Assembly: GCA_963763485.1 (NCBI GenBank)
Contig: CAVXOW010000004.1
Location: 372,001-436,000 of the forward strand
Direction of reading: 5' to 3'
Source: CAWCKS01 sp963763485
GTDB lineage: Bacteria > Pseudomonadota > Alphaproteobacteria > Rhizobiales > Xanthobacteraceae
Length of the DNA: 64,000 nucleotides
Both the position numbers and the translations under genes were made by a program. Shown here one piece after another: positions 26,515 to 35,927 of this stretch. How positions within the stretch are numbered: the stretch's first letter is position 1; each line of letters opens with the position of its first letter. Below the pieces are notes generated by a model. It did not search any database, was not told the DNA's origin, and saw only the letters and a program-made list of their open reading frames with translations.

Positions 26515-27699
26515 ATGTCCGTTCCTGAAATCGAGCTACAGGCCATATCCTCGATCACCGCCGTATCGGCGGAAGATTGGGACGCTTGCGCCAATCCGCA
26601 GGCCGCCGGCGAGCCCGCACACTACAATCCGTTCGTCTCGCACCGCTTCCTGGCCGCGCTCGAGGACTCGCGCTCGGCATCCGCGCGCACCGGCTGGGCG
26701 CCACGCCACCTGATTGCGAAGCGCGGCGACAAGATCATCGGTGTTGTGCCTTGCTACATGAAATCGCACTCGCGCGGCGAGTACGTGTTTGATCGGGGCT
26801 GGGCCGATGCCTACCAGCACGCCGGCGGCCGCTACTACCCAAAGCTCCAGGTCTCGGTGCCGTTTACGCCGGCGACGGGCCCGCGGCTGCTGGCGCGCAA
26901 CGGAGACGGCGACGCCAGCGAGATCAAGCATATCCTGGCGCAAGGCCTGCAGGCCCTGTGCAACACCGTCGAGGCATCCTCGGTGCACGTCACCTTCGCC
27001 GAAAAGCCCGACTGGGACATTCTCGCGAGCCACGGTTACCTCAAGCGCACCGATCAGCAGTTTCACTGGCAGAATCGCGGCTACGAAACGTTCGACGGCT
27101 TCCTTGCCGATCTCAACTCGCGCCACCGCAAGGCGATCAAGCGCGAGCGGCGCGACGCGCTGGCCAACGGCATCACCATCGAGTGCTTGACCGGCGACAG
27201 CCTGAGCGAAGCCGCATTCGATGCGTTCTACGACTTCTACATGGAGACCGGCTCGCGCAAATGGGGCACGCCGTACCTCAACCGCGAGTTCTACGCGCTG
27301 ATACATGAGCGGATGCCGGAGGACGTTCTGCTTGTCATGGCCAAGCGCAACGGGCGCTGGATCGCCGGCGCGATCAACTTCATCGGCTCGGAGACGCTGT
27401 TCGGCCGGCACTGGGGCGCGGTCGAGCATCACCCGTTCCTGCATTTCGAGGTCTGCTACTATCAGGCGATCGACTTTGCGATCCAGCGCAAGCTGAAGCG
27501 GGTCGAGGCCGGTGCCCAGGGCGAACACAAGCTCGCGCGCGGCTACCTGCCGCAGGAGACTTATTCGGCGCACTTCATTCCCGATCCGAATTTCCGCCGC
27601 GCGGTCGCCGACTATCTGAAACGCGAGCGGCAATACGTCTCGCATGCGGTGGACGCGCTGACCGACGCGGCCCCGTTCCGCAAGACGGCGGACGAGTGA
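26515..27699 (+). CDS. GNAT/FemAB-like protein, COG3146 family
   Basis: A 394-residue protein with the COG3146 pattern: NPFVSHRFLAALEDS, YVFDRGWADAYQHAGGRYYPKLQVSVPFTPATGPRLL in part, FHWQNRGYETFDGFLADL, RKAIKRERR, and EAGAQGEHKLARGY near the C-terminus. The C-terminal half has a GNAT-like fold as in FemAB aminoacyltransferases; the family is labelled a predicted acyltransferase or peptidoglycan-related protein, without proof. The ATG at 26515 precedes SVPEIELQAISSI. An upstream part of the same frame (from 26182) antisenses nothing but overlaps the GDPD gene, so it is excluded. Confidence 0.82.
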   Translation: MSVPEIELQAISSITAVSAEDWDACANPQAAGEPAHYNPFVSHRFLAALEDSRSASARTGWAPRHLIAKRGDKIIGVVPCYMKSHSRGEYVFDRGWADAYQHAGGRYYPKLQVSVPFTPATGPRLLARNGDGDASEIKHILAQGLQALCNTVEASSVHVTFAEKPDWDILASHGYLKRTDQQFHWQNRGYETFDGFLADLNSRHRKAIKRERRDALANGITIECLTGDSLSEAAFDAFYDFYMETGSRKWGTPYLNREFYALIHERMPEDVLLVMAKRNGRWIAGAINFIGSETLFGRHWGAVEHHPFLHFEVCYYQAIDFAIQRKLKRVEAGAQGEHKLARGYLPQETYSAHFIPDPNFRRAVADYLKRERQYVSHAVDALTDAAPFRKTADE

Positions 27700-27741
27700 T
27701 TTTTTGGCCTTTGGCGCGCTCCGCGCGTGACGGATTTGTCT

Positions 27742-27836
27742 CCGCTCATTCCCGCGAAAGCGGGAATCCCGTAGCGCTGGGACGAATTCTCGTTGCTTGG
27801 CAAAAACTGGGTCCCCGCCCCCGCGGGGACGAGCGG
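27742..27836. repeat. Palindromic intergenic repeat, copy 4
   Basis: CCGCTCATTCCCGC...GCGGGAAT hairpin, spacer with GCTTGGCAAAAACTGG, then GTCCCCGC...GCGGGGAC and a closing GAGCGG. Same family and orientation as 7168-7264. It ends about 11 bases before the HIT-protein start. Confidence 0.85.
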
Positions 27837-27847
27837 TGGAGATTCAG

Positions 27848-28273
27848 ATGACCGGAAGTTACGATCCCAACAACATTTTCGCAAAGATCCTGCGCGGCGA
27901 ACTACCCTGCTACAAGATCTACGAGGACGCCCACACCTTCGTCTTCCTCGACATCATGCCACGCTGTCCGGGTCATGCGCTCGTGATCCCGAAGGCCCCT
28001 GCCCGCAACGTGCTCGACATCACGCCCGACGATCTTGCCCATGTCGCGCGCACCACGCACAAGATCGCCGCCGCCGGTATGAAGGCCTTCAAGGCCGATG
28101 GCATCACAATCCAGCAGTTCAACGAGCCTGCGGGCGGTCAGGTCGTCTTTCACTTGCACGTGCACGTCCAGCCGCGGATCAACGGCGTGCAGCTGTTGCC
28201 GCCGGCAAGCCGCAAGGAAGACCCAAAGGTGCTGGAAGAGCACGCGACACGGCTGATCGCGGCGCTTGGGTAG
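27848..28273 (+). CDS. HIT family protein
   Basis: A 141-residue histidine-triad protein with FHLHVHVQP as the catalytic HxHxHxx motif and NIFAKILRGELPCYKIYED as the usual N-terminus. HIT proteins hydrolyse nucleotide phosphoramidates or dinucleoside polyphosphates. The ATG at 27848 is preceded by GGAG; the longer frame starting at 27797 reads through the intergenic repeat and is rejected. It converges on the crotonase gene. Confidence 0.93.
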   Translation: MTGSYDPNNIFAKILRGELPCYKIYEDAHTFVFLDIMPRCPGHALVIPKAPARNVLDITPDDLAHVARTTHKIAAAGMKAFKADGITIQQFNEPAGGQVVFHLHVHVQPRINGVQLLPPASRKEDPKVLEEHATRLIAALG

Positions 28274-28299
28274 CCCAGCAACCTTTCCTGCGACAAGCG

Positions 28300-29157
28300 T
28301 CAGTTATTCCTCGGCGGCTTCGAGCCCTGGATCGGATCGCCGGAGTCGCGCTCCTTCACCGCCTGGTGGAACCCCGTCTGTTCCGCGCGCTGCTTGAAGT
28401 GCGTGCCCTCAGGCGAATGCCGCGTGAGACCGTCGAACACGGTGGCGAGCAGCTGCGTGGTGCGCAGGCCCATGTTTTCGTAAGCCGAGTTGATCGCGGC
28501 CTTCTGCATCCAGAGCTGGTTCTTCGGCACGCCCTTGATGCGGTCGACCAGCTTTTTCGTTTCCGCATCAAGCTGGTCGGCTGGCACCGCCTTGGTGACA
28601 AGCCCAATGCGCTCGGCTTCGCGGCCGTCGATCAAATCGCCGGTGAACAAGAGCCGCTTGGCGCGCTCGGCGCCGACCCGATAGACCCACATCATGGTGG
28701 TGGGGCAGCCCCACACCCGCGCCGGCGGATAACCGATTTTGGCATCCTCCGCCATCATGATGAGATCGCAGGACAGCGCGATATCGGTGCCGCCGGCGAC
28801 CGCATAGCCGTGCACCTTGCAAATGGTCGGCTTCGGGCTGCGCCACAGCGACTGAAAGCACTGGGTGTTGTTGTCCATGCCGAGGAAATCGATCAGCGGA
28901 TCGTACGGCACATCCTGGCTCGAGCCCGATCCGCGCGGCTGCTCGGCGGAATTCTTCAGGTCATAACCGGCACAGAACGCCCTGCCCGCGCCCTGCAGCA
29001 GGATGACGTGGACGAGATCGTCGGTGTTGGCACGATCGACAGCGGCCTTGATCTCCTGCGGCATGCCGCGTGCAATCGCGTTGAGCCGGTGCGGCCGGTT
29101 CAGCGTGATGGTCGCGACGCGATCCTCACGCGTGTAGGTCAGATGCTCGTAGTCCAT
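28300..29157 (-). CDS. Crotonase / enoyl-CoA hydratase family protein
   Basis: A 285-residue crotonase-fold protein with the oxyanion-hole segments GAGRAFCAGYDLK and GYAVAGGTDIALSCDL. At the place where hydratases carry the second catalytic Glu (PExxxGxxPG), this protein has PPARVWGCPTTM, so a simple hydratase role is uncertain; other crotonases include isomerases, dehalogenases and hydrolases. The ATG follows GGGAGG. It is last in a run of four minus-strand genes (31418 to 28300). Confidence 0.85.
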   Translation of the reverse strand: MDYEHLTYTREDRVATITLNRPHRLNAIARGMPQEIKAAVDRANTDDLVHVILLQGAGRAFCAGYDLKNSAEQPRGSGSSQDVPYDPLIDFLGMDNNTQCFQSLWRSPKPTICKVHGYAVAGGTDIALSCDLIMMAEDAKIGYPPARVWGCPTTMMWVYRVGAERAKRLLFTGDLIDGREAERIGLVTKAVPADQLDAETKKLVDRIKGVPKNQLWMQKAAINSAYENMGLRTTQLLATVFDGLTRHSPEGTHFKQRAEQTGFHQAVKERDSGDPIQGSKPPRNN

Positions 29158-29245
29158 CGCGGCCTCCCGGAATTGTTGTCATTTCCGGGCATTGTCGGAT
29201 AGTCGGGTGCGCGAGGCAACGATGCGAGGATGATCTGTTACCAGC

Positions 29246-30088
29246 CTACCCAGGCAAGAACTCCCGCGCTGCCTTGAGAAAGCCGTCCGGCGCGTCCAGC
29301 GGAACGCTGTGGCCGGAGTCCTTGACCTCGTCCAGCCGCAGGTTCGGGATGGTCTCCGCCATGCGCTTTGCGATCGCAGGCGAGAGAATGTCCGAAAGTT
29401 CTCCGCGGATGAGCTGCGCCGGCACGTTGATGTTGGCGCAGGCCTGCCAACCCGCTTCGACATCGCGCGGGGGCGGACCGGAGACGCGGAGCGCGCGGTC
29501 GTAGCGCCAGGTCCACTGCCCGTTTTCGGTCCGCATCAGGTTCGCCTCGACACGGGCGCGATGAACCGCCTCCGGCGGGCGTGGATTGGCCTGACGCGCC
29601 TGCGCGAACGCCTCGTCCGGGCTTTCGAACACATCCTTCGCCTGCACGCCGGTGCGGATGCGGCTCATTCCTTCGCTGACAATTTCGGGAGCGATGTCGA
29701 CGATCGATATGCGCACAAGCTCCTTGGGTCGCCGCCCCGCGTATTCAAAAGTGACGCCACCGCCCATCGACAGCCCGAGCAACGCAAAGCCCGAAAGGCC
29801 GATCGCCTTCACGAAGGCTGCGAGGTCATCGACCATTTCGCTTCGACCGTAGCGATCCGGCGGCGCCCAGGCCGTCTCACCATGGCCGCGCTGGTCCAGC
29901 GCGAGCACGCGATAGCGGTCGGTCATCGCTTCCGCAAATGCATCCCAGCTTCGCGCGTGGCCGGTGAACCCGTGGAGCAGAACGAGCGTCGCTGCGCCCT
30001 GCCGCCTGGGCCGCCAGTCACGATAGTGAAAGCGCAGGCCGCGCATCTCGATCAACTCGTCGGTTACGGGCGATGCTATGACTGCCAT
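29246..30088 (-). CDS. Alpha/beta hydrolase
   Basis: A 280-residue alpha/beta hydrolase: LVLLHGFTGHARSWDAF (oxyanion region), DQRGHGETAW, nucleophile elbow GLSMGG with Ser107, acid Asp in GELSDILS and His in DSGHSVPLD. No signal peptide is apparent. The ATG is preceded by GGGAGGAGC. It is 25 bases from the upstream methyltransferase gene. Substrates of this broad family cannot be predicted here. Confidence 0.88.
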   Translation of the reverse strand: MAVIASPVTDELIEMRGLRFHYRDWRPRRQGAATLVLLHGFTGHARSWDAFAEAMTDRYRVLALDQRGHGETAWAPPDRYGRSEMVDDLAAFVKAIGLSGFALLGLSMGGGVTFEYAGRRPKELVRISIVDIAPEIVSEGMSRIRTGVQAKDVFESPDEAFAQARQANPRPPEAVHRARVEANLMRTENGQWTWRYDRALRVSGPPPRDVEAGWQACANINVPAQLIRGELSDILSPAIAKRMAETIPNLRLDEVKDSGHSVPLDAPDGFLKAAREFLPG

Positions 30089-30113
30089 GGTGCTCCTCCC
30101 ATTGTCGTACCCG

Positions 30114-30917
30114 CTATTGAGGTACTTTTCCCCTCACCGCCCAGGCCACGCTGACAAAGCTTCGCGGTCCGTCGGGCCGGCCGCAAAGATAGGCGGCCAT
30201 CGTTCGTTCGATCACGCGATCCGACGTCGCGGTCGGCAAACTCGAGAGCAACGTCGCAAGGGTACCCTGGCCGTGAATCAGTGGCTGCCAGTAATCGTCA
30301 AATTCGACGAAGTCCATTCGAATGGGCAGTATGGTTTCCTGCAGCTCGATCAGCCCGGCATCGCCAAAGGCGCGCTTCATGTCGCCGGGCAAAGTCATCG
30401 GCCTGAACGAGGTTAGACCACGTCGCTCGTCTGCGCTTGGCTCGATCGCGCAAAGCGTATCCCAGAACATGCGCTGGCTCGGCATGCCGCCGAACAAATC
30501 CCACACTGCCGCCGCCACCACCCCGCCGGGTCGAACGACGCGTTTCATTTCAGCGATCGCCTTGGACGGCTCGGGGACAAAGTGCAGTACGAGCAGCGAC
30601 AGCGCGCGATGGAATTGTCGATCGTCAAACGGGAGGTCCGTCGCGTCACCACGCCGCGCGACAATCCGGGGATCATCGTTCTGTGCGCACAAGGCGTCGA
30701 CAAACTGCTCTTCGTAGTCGATCGCCTGGATCTCGGTGACATTTGCGCGTTCTGCGATTGCGAATGTCAGCGCGCCGGTGCCGCAACCCACGTCGATAAC
30801 CGACTCAGCGTCAGCGACTCCGGCAAAATCAAGAAACAACGGAGCGAGCCTCCTGCTCCATCGGCCCATGTAGCCGTCGTACCCCTGGGCGCCCTTTGCA
30901 ACGAAGGTCGAGGGCAC
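30114..30917 (-). CDS. Class I SAM-dependent methyltransferase
   Basis: A 267-residue Rossmann methyltransferase. SVIDVGCGTGALTFA (about residues 39-53) is motif I for SAM binding, RRGDATDLPFDDRQFHRALS supplies motifs II/III, and EMKRVVRPGGVVAAAVWD is the post-motif region of the UbiE/Coq5-like Methyltransf_11 group. The substrate is unknown. It lies between TrmO and the alpha/beta hydrolase on the same strand with short gaps. Confidence 0.88.
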   Translation of the reverse strand: MPSTFVAKGAQGYDGYMGRWSRRLAPLFLDFAGVADAESVIDVGCGTGALTFAIAERANVTEIQAIDYEEQFVDALCAQNDDPRIVARRGDATDLPFDDRQFHRALSLLVLHFVPEPSKAIAEMKRVVRPGGVVAAAVWDLFGGMPSQRMFWDTLCAIEPSADERRGLTSFRPMTLPGDMKRAFGDAGLIELQETILPIRMDFVEFDDYWQPLIHGQGTLATLLSSLPTATSDRVIERTMAAYLCGRPDGPRSFVSVAWAVRGKVPQ

Positions 30918-30956
30918 GAGAAATTCTCCGATGCCGATGACTGGGAAAGCGCAGTA

Positions 30957-31418
30957 TCAAGCGCCCGGCGAAAATGCGCAATGGTCCGGCTTGAGGTCGA
31001 TCAGCGGCGTGCCGTCGACGCAGTCGAGGCCGCGGACGCGCACGATGTTCTTGTCGATGCCTGTGATCTCGACCGTCGACACGCCGATCGGATTCGGCCG
31101 GATCGGCGAGCGTAGCGCGAACACGCCGCGGCGGCCCGGGTCGTGCTTGGGCGACTGCAGCACGAGGTCGCGCCGCGACTGATGCAGCCAGTAGATCGCC
31201 TGCGCATGCTTGAATTGCTCGAGCCCCTGCAGGCCCGCGGCCCACGGCTCAAAGATCTCGATCTCGCACACCGGGCCGTCGAGCTTGCCCTGCTTCGGCG
31301 CGTCGGCCCGCGTCCGCCACGGCGTGTGGATGACACCGATGAAGATCAGGTTTGCGTCGCTGCGATCGGGAAACTTGACCGCAACCTCGCCTTCGCGGAG
31401 TTCCTGCACGTCGGCCAT
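30957..31418 (-). CDS. tRNA N6-threonylcarbamoyladenosine methyltransferase TrmO-like (TsaA) protein
   Basis: A 153-residue protein with the TrmO fold: FIGVIHTPWRTRADAPKQG, YWLHQSRRD, and VFALRSPIRPNPIGVSTVEI, the signature of the family that N6-methylates t6A37 in threonine tRNA using SAM. The C-terminus ends soon after DLKPDHCAF, so this is the short single-domain form. The ATG at 31418 is preceded by GAGGGAAC; the large open frame upstream antisenses the MFS gene and is not real. Confidence 0.85.
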   Translation of the reverse strand: MADVQELREGEVAVKFPDRSDANLIFIGVIHTPWRTRADAPKQGKLDGPVCEIEIFEPWAAGLQGLEQFKHAQAIYWLHQSRRDLVLQSPKHDPGRRGVFALRSPIRPNPIGVSTVEITGIDKNIVRVRGLDCVDGTPLIDLKPDHCAFSPGA

Positions 31419-31508
31419 TTGAGTTCCCTCGCAACCCTTCGACATCAACCGAAACATCAGCGGCGCGTCGCTTGTTAGATCATGTGAAGTGATACGCGGA
31501 GTTCTCAC

Positions 31509-32930
31509 ATGACTCAATCCTTCGTCGACGCCCTGCCCCTGCGCCGTTCCGACCGCGCGCAATCCTCGGCGTTTGTCCTGTTCGCGATGTGCCTTGGCGT
31601 GTTCATCGCGCAACTGGATTCGAGCGTCGTTTACCTCGGCGCCCTCACCATCAGTGCCGCCTTGAACGCATCGATCACGCAGACGCAGTGGGTGCTCGAC
31701 ATCTACAATCTGGTCTACGCGGCGCTTTTGATGACCGGCGGCGCGCTCGGCGACATTCTTGGTCGCCGCAAGATCTTCCTCGCGGGAATTGCCTTGATCG
31801 CGGCCGGCTCGGTGATCTGCGCGGCGGCGCCCAACAGCATCGTGCTGATCGGCGGTCGCGCGCTCACTGGCGTCGGCGCCGCACTCGAAATCCCGGCATC
31901 GCTTGCGATCCTTGCCGTGACCTATCCGGACCCGCACGCGCGTAGCCGCGCCATCGGCGTCTGGGCGAGCTGCAACGGGCTGGCGATGGCCGCCGGACCC
32001 AGTATCGGCGGGTTGCTGGTCGACAGCCTCGGCTGGCGCAGCATCTTCTACGTCGTGATCCCGGTCTGCGCGCTGGCAATCTGGATGGCGCTCGCCCAAG
32101 TCAACGAAAGCCGCGATCCGGGCAAACGCGAGCTCGACCCAGCAGGACAGCTGCTCGCTATCACCACCCTCGGCACGTTGTCGGTCGTTGCGATCGAGGG
32201 ACCGCATCGCGGCTGGACCGCGCCATTGATGCTGGCGACCGCTGCAATCGCCGTCGCCTCTGCGATCGCCTTCGTCCGGGTGGAGCGCGGAAGGCCGGCC
32301 GCGCTGCTGCCCTTCGACATGTTCGGCAACCGCGCATTCAACGCGGCGCTCGGCATTGCGGGCCTGATGACCTTTGGCATGTATGCGATGCTGTTCCTGG
32401 TGCCGATCTATCTCCAGTCGATCGCACGCCTTTCAGCCGCAAAGGCCGGGCTGGCGCTGATCCCGATCTCACTGGCGTTCGTGGCGGTATCGCAGGTGTC
32501 CGGCCCGCTCATGAAGCGCGTTGGTGCGCGGGCGATGACCGCGTGCGGCATGGGCTTCATGGGAGGCGGCCTCGTGCTTCTGGTGCTGGTTCTCGGTGGT
32601 GCGAATCTGGTCGCGATCGAGGCGGCACTGGTCGCAATCGGCATCGGGCTCGGGCTCAATACCGGCCCCGTCAATGCAGTCGCGGTCGCGAGCGTCCCGC
32701 CGGGTCGATCCGGGACAGCGTCCGGCCTGATCAACACCACGCGCATGGTCGGTGCGACGCTCGGCATTGCGAGCCTCGGCACGATCTATGCGGTCTACGC
32801 GGCGAGTCCCGCTGACGTGATGACCGGCTTCAAGCTGGCGCTCGGCGGCGGCGCAGTGGCGGAGCTCTCAGGCGTCGTGATTGCGCTTCGGTTCATTGCC
32901 GCCAACTCGGCCGAGCAGCGGCATCGGTGA
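31509..32930 (+). CDS. MFS efflux transporter, DHA2 (14-segment) family
   Basis: A 473-residue EmrB/QacA-like drug:proton antiporter. Diagnostic parts are FIAQLDSSVVYLGALTISAAL (motif D1), WVLDIYNLVYAALLMTGGALGDILGRRKIF (motif A in context) and RALTGVGAALEIPASLAIL (motif C region). No EmrA-type membrane fusion gene or adjacent regulator is present. It is divergent from trmO and ends just before a terminator shared with clpA. Confidence 0.9.
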   Translation: MTQSFVDALPLRRSDRAQSSAFVLFAMCLGVFIAQLDSSVVYLGALTISAALNASITQTQWVLDIYNLVYAALLMTGGALGDILGRRKIFLAGIALIAAGSVICAAAPNSIVLIGGRALTGVGAALEIPASLAILAVTYPDPHARSRAIGVWASCNGLAMAAGPSIGGLLVDSLGWRSIFYVVIPVCALAIWMALAQVNESRDPGKRELDPAGQLLAITTLGTLSVVAIEGPHRGWTAPLMLATAAIAVASAIAFVRVERGRPAALLPFDMFGNRAFNAALGIAGLMTFGMYAMLFLVPIYLQSIARLSAAKAGLALIPISLAFVAVSQVSGPLMKRVGARAMTACGMGFMGGGLVLLVLVLGGANLVAIEAALVAIGIGLGLNTGPVNAVAVASVPPGRSGTASGLINTTRMVGATLGIASLGTIYAVYAASPADVMTGFKLALGGGAVAELSGVVIALRFIAANSAEQRHR

Positions 32931-32939
32931 CCATAAGAA

Positions 32940-32967
32940 AAGGGGCTCCGAAACCGGAGCCCCTTCT
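32940..32967. terminator. Bidirectional Rho-independent terminator between MFS and clpA genes
   Basis: A nine-base-pair stem GGGGCTCCG/CGGAGCCCC with an AAAC loop. Read on the minus strand it is followed by TTTTCTT, giving a good terminator for clpA; on the plus strand it is followed by TTCTC only, a weaker one for the transporter gene. Confidence 0.85.
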
Positions 32968-32987
32968 CAATCCACGAGCGCAGCCGA

Positions 32988-35378
32988 TCAAACCTTGACC
33001 AGCGGTCCCTTGTTCGGTCCTGCTGGCGGATCGTCCTTCGGCTTGCGCGGGGCGGCCTTCTTGCGCGCACCCGGCAGCTTTTCGGGCTTCGGCGTCACCG
33101 GGCCCTCGACAAACTCGAAGCCGAGTTTTTCCTCGTCCTTCTCATCCTTCTCGACCACCACGCGGACATGGCCACCGCCCTTGAGCTTGCCGAACAGCAC
33201 TTCGTCGGCCAGCGGCTTCTTGACGTATTCCTGGATCACCCGCGCCATCGGTCGGGCACCCATCTGCTCGTCGTAACCGCGCACGATCAGCCAGTTCGAC
33301 GCCGCTTCTGACAGCTCGATGGTGACGTCGCGGTCGGCGAGCTGCGCCTCGAGCTGCAGCACGAACTTCTCCACCACCAACTTGATGACGTCGGTGTTGA
33401 GATGACTGAACGAGATGATGGCGTCGAGCCGGTTGCGGAATTCCGGCGCGAACTGCCGGTTGATTGCCTCGTGGTCGTCGCCTTCCCGCTTCGAGCGCGT
33501 GAAGCCGAACGCCTGCCGCGCCAGATCGGACGCACCGGCGTTGGTCGTCATGATCAGGATGACGTTACGGAAGTTGACCTGCTTGCCATTGTGGTCGGTC
33601 AGCTTGCCGTGATCCATGATCTGCAGCAGCACGTTGTAGAGATCAGGATGCGCCTTCTCGATCTCGTCGAGCAGCACCACGCAATGCGGATGCTGGTCGA
33701 CACCGTCGGTCAGAAGGCCGCCCTGGTCGAAGCCGACATAGCCGGGAGGCGCGCCGATCAGGCGCGACACCGTGTGACGCTCCATATATTCCGACATGTC
33801 AAAGCGCAGCAGTTCGACACCGAGGCTCTCGGCAAGCTGCTTGGCGACCTCGGTCTTGCCGACGCCGGTCGGACCCGAGAACAGGTAGGAGCCGATCGGC
33901 TTCTCCGGCTCGCGCAATCCCGCGCGCGCGAGCTTGATCGACGCCGACAGCGCCTCGATCGCCTTGTCCTGACCGAACACCGAGCGCTTCAGGGTTTGCT
34001 CGAGGTGTTTCAGCACCTCGGCATCGTCCTTCGACACCGACTTCGGTGGAATGCGCGCCATGGTGGCGATCGTGGTCTCGATCTCCTTGATGCCGATCGT
34101 CTTCTTGCGCTTGTTCTCCGGCACCAGCATCTGCGCCGCTCCCGACTCGTCGATCACATCGATCGCCTTGTCCGGCAGCTTGCGGTCATGGATGTAGCGC
34201 GACGACAGCTGCACCGCGGCCTCGACGGCCTCGTTGGTGTATTTCAGCTTGTGGTAATCCTCGAAATACGGCTTCAGGCCCTTCAGGATCGCAATCGCAT
34301 CCTCGACCGTCGGCTCGTTGACGTCGATCTTCTGGAAGCGCCGTACCAGCGCGCGGTCCTTCTCGAAGTGCTGGCGATATTCCTTATAGGTGGTTGAGCC
34401 CATGCAACGGATGGTGCCGGAGGCAAGCGCCGGCTTGAGCAGGTTCGAGGCGTCCATCGCGCCACCCGAGGTCGCGCCGGCGCCGATCACGGTGTGGATC
34501 TCGTCGATGAACAGGATGGCGTTGGGATGCGCTTCCAGTTCCTTGATGACCTGCTTCAGGCGCTCCTCGAAGTCGCCGCGGTAGCGAGTACCGGCAAGCA
34601 GCGTGCCCATGTCGAGCGAGAACACCGTGGAACCCGACAACACATCAGGCACCTCGCTGTCGACGATGCGCTTGGCGAGCCCTTCGGCGATCGCGGTCTT
34701 GCCGACGCCGGCATCACCGACGAACAGCGGATTGTTCTTCTGCCGGCGACACAGGATCTGGATGGCGCGGTTGATCTCGGCCTCGCGGCCGATCACCGGA
34801 TCGATCTTGCCGTCACGCGCCTTCTTGTTGAGGTTGACGCAATAGGCTTCGAGCGCGTCGCCCTTCTTCTTGGCATCCTCCGACTTGCTCTCGGATTCCT
34901 CTTCGGCGCCGCGCACCGGGCGCGACTCCGAGGCGCCGGGGCGCTTGGCGATGCCGTGGCTGATGTAGTTCACCGCGTCGTAGCGCGTCATGTCCTGCTC
35001 CTGCAGGAAATACGCGGCATGGCTTTCGCGCTCGGCGAAAATCGCGACCAGCACGTTGGCGCCGGTGACCTCTTCGCGGCCCGACGACTGCACGTGGATC
35101 ACGGCGCGCTGGATCACGCGCTGGAAGCCGGCGGTCGGCTTGGCATCTTCTGCGCCGTCGGTGACGAGATTTTCGAATTCGGTCTCGAGGTAATTGACGA
35201 GACTGCCGCGCAGCTTGTCGAGATCGACGCTGCAGGCACGCATCACGGCGGCCGCATCGGCGTCGTCGATCAGCGACAGCAGCAGATGCTCGAGAGTTGC
35301 GTATTGATGATGACGTTCGTTCGCGATCGCAAGCGCGCGATGCAGTGATTGCTCAAGGCTCTGGGAGAAAGTCGGCAT
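32988..35378 (-). CDS. clpA: ATP-dependent Clp protease ATP-binding subunit ClpA
   Basis: A 796-residue AAA+ unfoldase that feeds substrates into ClpP. It has the N-terminal double Clp-N repeat (SQSLEQSLHRALAIANERHH), first AAA module with GDAGVGKTA and FIDEIHTVIGAG, second module with GPTGVGKTE and LLDEIEKAHPD, and a Lys/Pro-rich tail (about 45 residues) typical of alphaproteobacteria. It lacks the ClpB-type middle coiled coil. clpS lies 156 bases upstream on the same strand, so adaptor and unfoldase are encoded together. Confidence 0.97.
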   Translation of the reverse strand: MPTFSQSLEQSLHRALAIANERHHQYATLEHLLLSLIDDADAAAVMRACSVDLDKLRGSLVNYLETEFENLVTDGAEDAKPTAGFQRVIQRAVIHVQSSGREEVTGANVLVAIFAERESHAAYFLQEQDMTRYDAVNYISHGIAKRPGASESRPVRGAEEESESKSEDAKKKGDALEAYCVNLNKKARDGKIDPVIGREAEINRAIQILCRRQKNNPLFVGDAGVGKTAIAEGLAKRIVDSEVPDVLSGSTVFSLDMGTLLAGTRYRGDFEERLKQVIKELEAHPNAILFIDEIHTVIGAGATSGGAMDASNLLKPALASGTIRCMGSTTYKEYRQHFEKDRALVRRFQKIDVNEPTVEDAIAILKGLKPYFEDYHKLKYTNEAVEAAVQLSSRYIHDRKLPDKAIDVIDESGAAQMLVPENKRKKTIGIKEIETTIATMARIPPKSVSKDDAEVLKHLEQTLKRSVFGQDKAIEALSASIKLARAGLREPEKPIGSYLFSGPTGVGKTEVAKQLAESLGVELLRFDMSEYMERHTVSRLIGAPPGYVGFDQGGLLTDGVDQHPHCVVLLDEIEKAHPDLYNVLLQIMDHGKLTDHNGKQVNFRNVILIMTTNAGASDLARQAFGFTRSKREGDDHEAINRQFAPEFRNRLDAIISFSHLNTDVIKLVVEKFVLQLEAQLADRDVTIELSEAASNWLIVRGYDEQMGARPMARVIQEYVKKPLADEVLFGKLKGGGHVRVVVEKDEKDEEKLGFEFVEGPVTPKPEKLPGARKKAAPRKPKDDPPAGPNKGPLVKV

Positions 35379-35534
35379 TCGCGTCCCTCTTGGCCCCCGC
35401 CAATTTCAAGGTCTATTTAAGCAAGATATGGGCCAAGAATTCCGGAATTCCAGTTCCACATCACCACTTTTGATCGGGCATGATCTCATCGGCAAACCAA
35501 TACGCGCTTTGCGGATCATGCTCTTTCGAGAAGC

Positions 35535-35867
35535 CTACTTCTTTTCCATCACGCATTGCAAAGGATGTTGGTGCTTGCGCGCAAAATCCATCACCTGCGT
35601 CACTTTGGTTTCGGCGACTTCGTAGGTGAAGATGCCGCATTCGCCAATGCCGTGCTGGTGAACGTGCAACATGATCTTGGTGGCAGTTTCAACGTCCTTG
35701 TTGAAGAAGCGTTCGATGACGTGAACAACAAACTCCATCGGGGTGTAGTCGTCATTCAGAATCAGCACGCGATAGAGATTCGGCCGCTTGGTGCGCGGCT
35801 TGACCTTGGTGATGACCGACGTGCCGGGACCCGTGGGATTGCCGTTGCGGCCTTCGTCGTTGCTCAT
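35535..35867 (-). CDS. clpS: ATP-dependent Clp protease adaptor ClpS
   Basis: ClpS binds N-degron substrates and delivers them to ClpA. The core reads LYRVLILNDDYTPMEFVVHVIERFF, MLHVHQHGIGECGIFTYEVAETKV and HQHPLQCVMEKK, all conserved in the family. The ATG at 35867 gives 110 residues; another at 35927 would give 130. Neither has a strong ribosome site, so the start is uncertain. It is upstream of clpA on the same strand. Confidence 0.93.
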   Translation of the reverse strand: MSNDEGRNGNPTGPGTSVITKVKPRTKRPNLYRVLILNDDYTPMEFVVHVIERFFNKDVETATKIMLHVHQHGIGECGIFTYEVAETKVTQVMDFARKHQHPLQCVMEKK

Positions 35868-35927
35868 GGTCAGGTTCGCACCGCCGAAGGCTGCGGTCGG
35901 GTAATGGGGTGACAGAAACTGTGACAT

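Noticed and set aside
30957..32207. Long N-terminal extension of the TrmO-like protein
   Set aside because: The extension is antisense to the DHA2 transporter; the ATG at 31418 has a good ribosome site and gives the normal family length.
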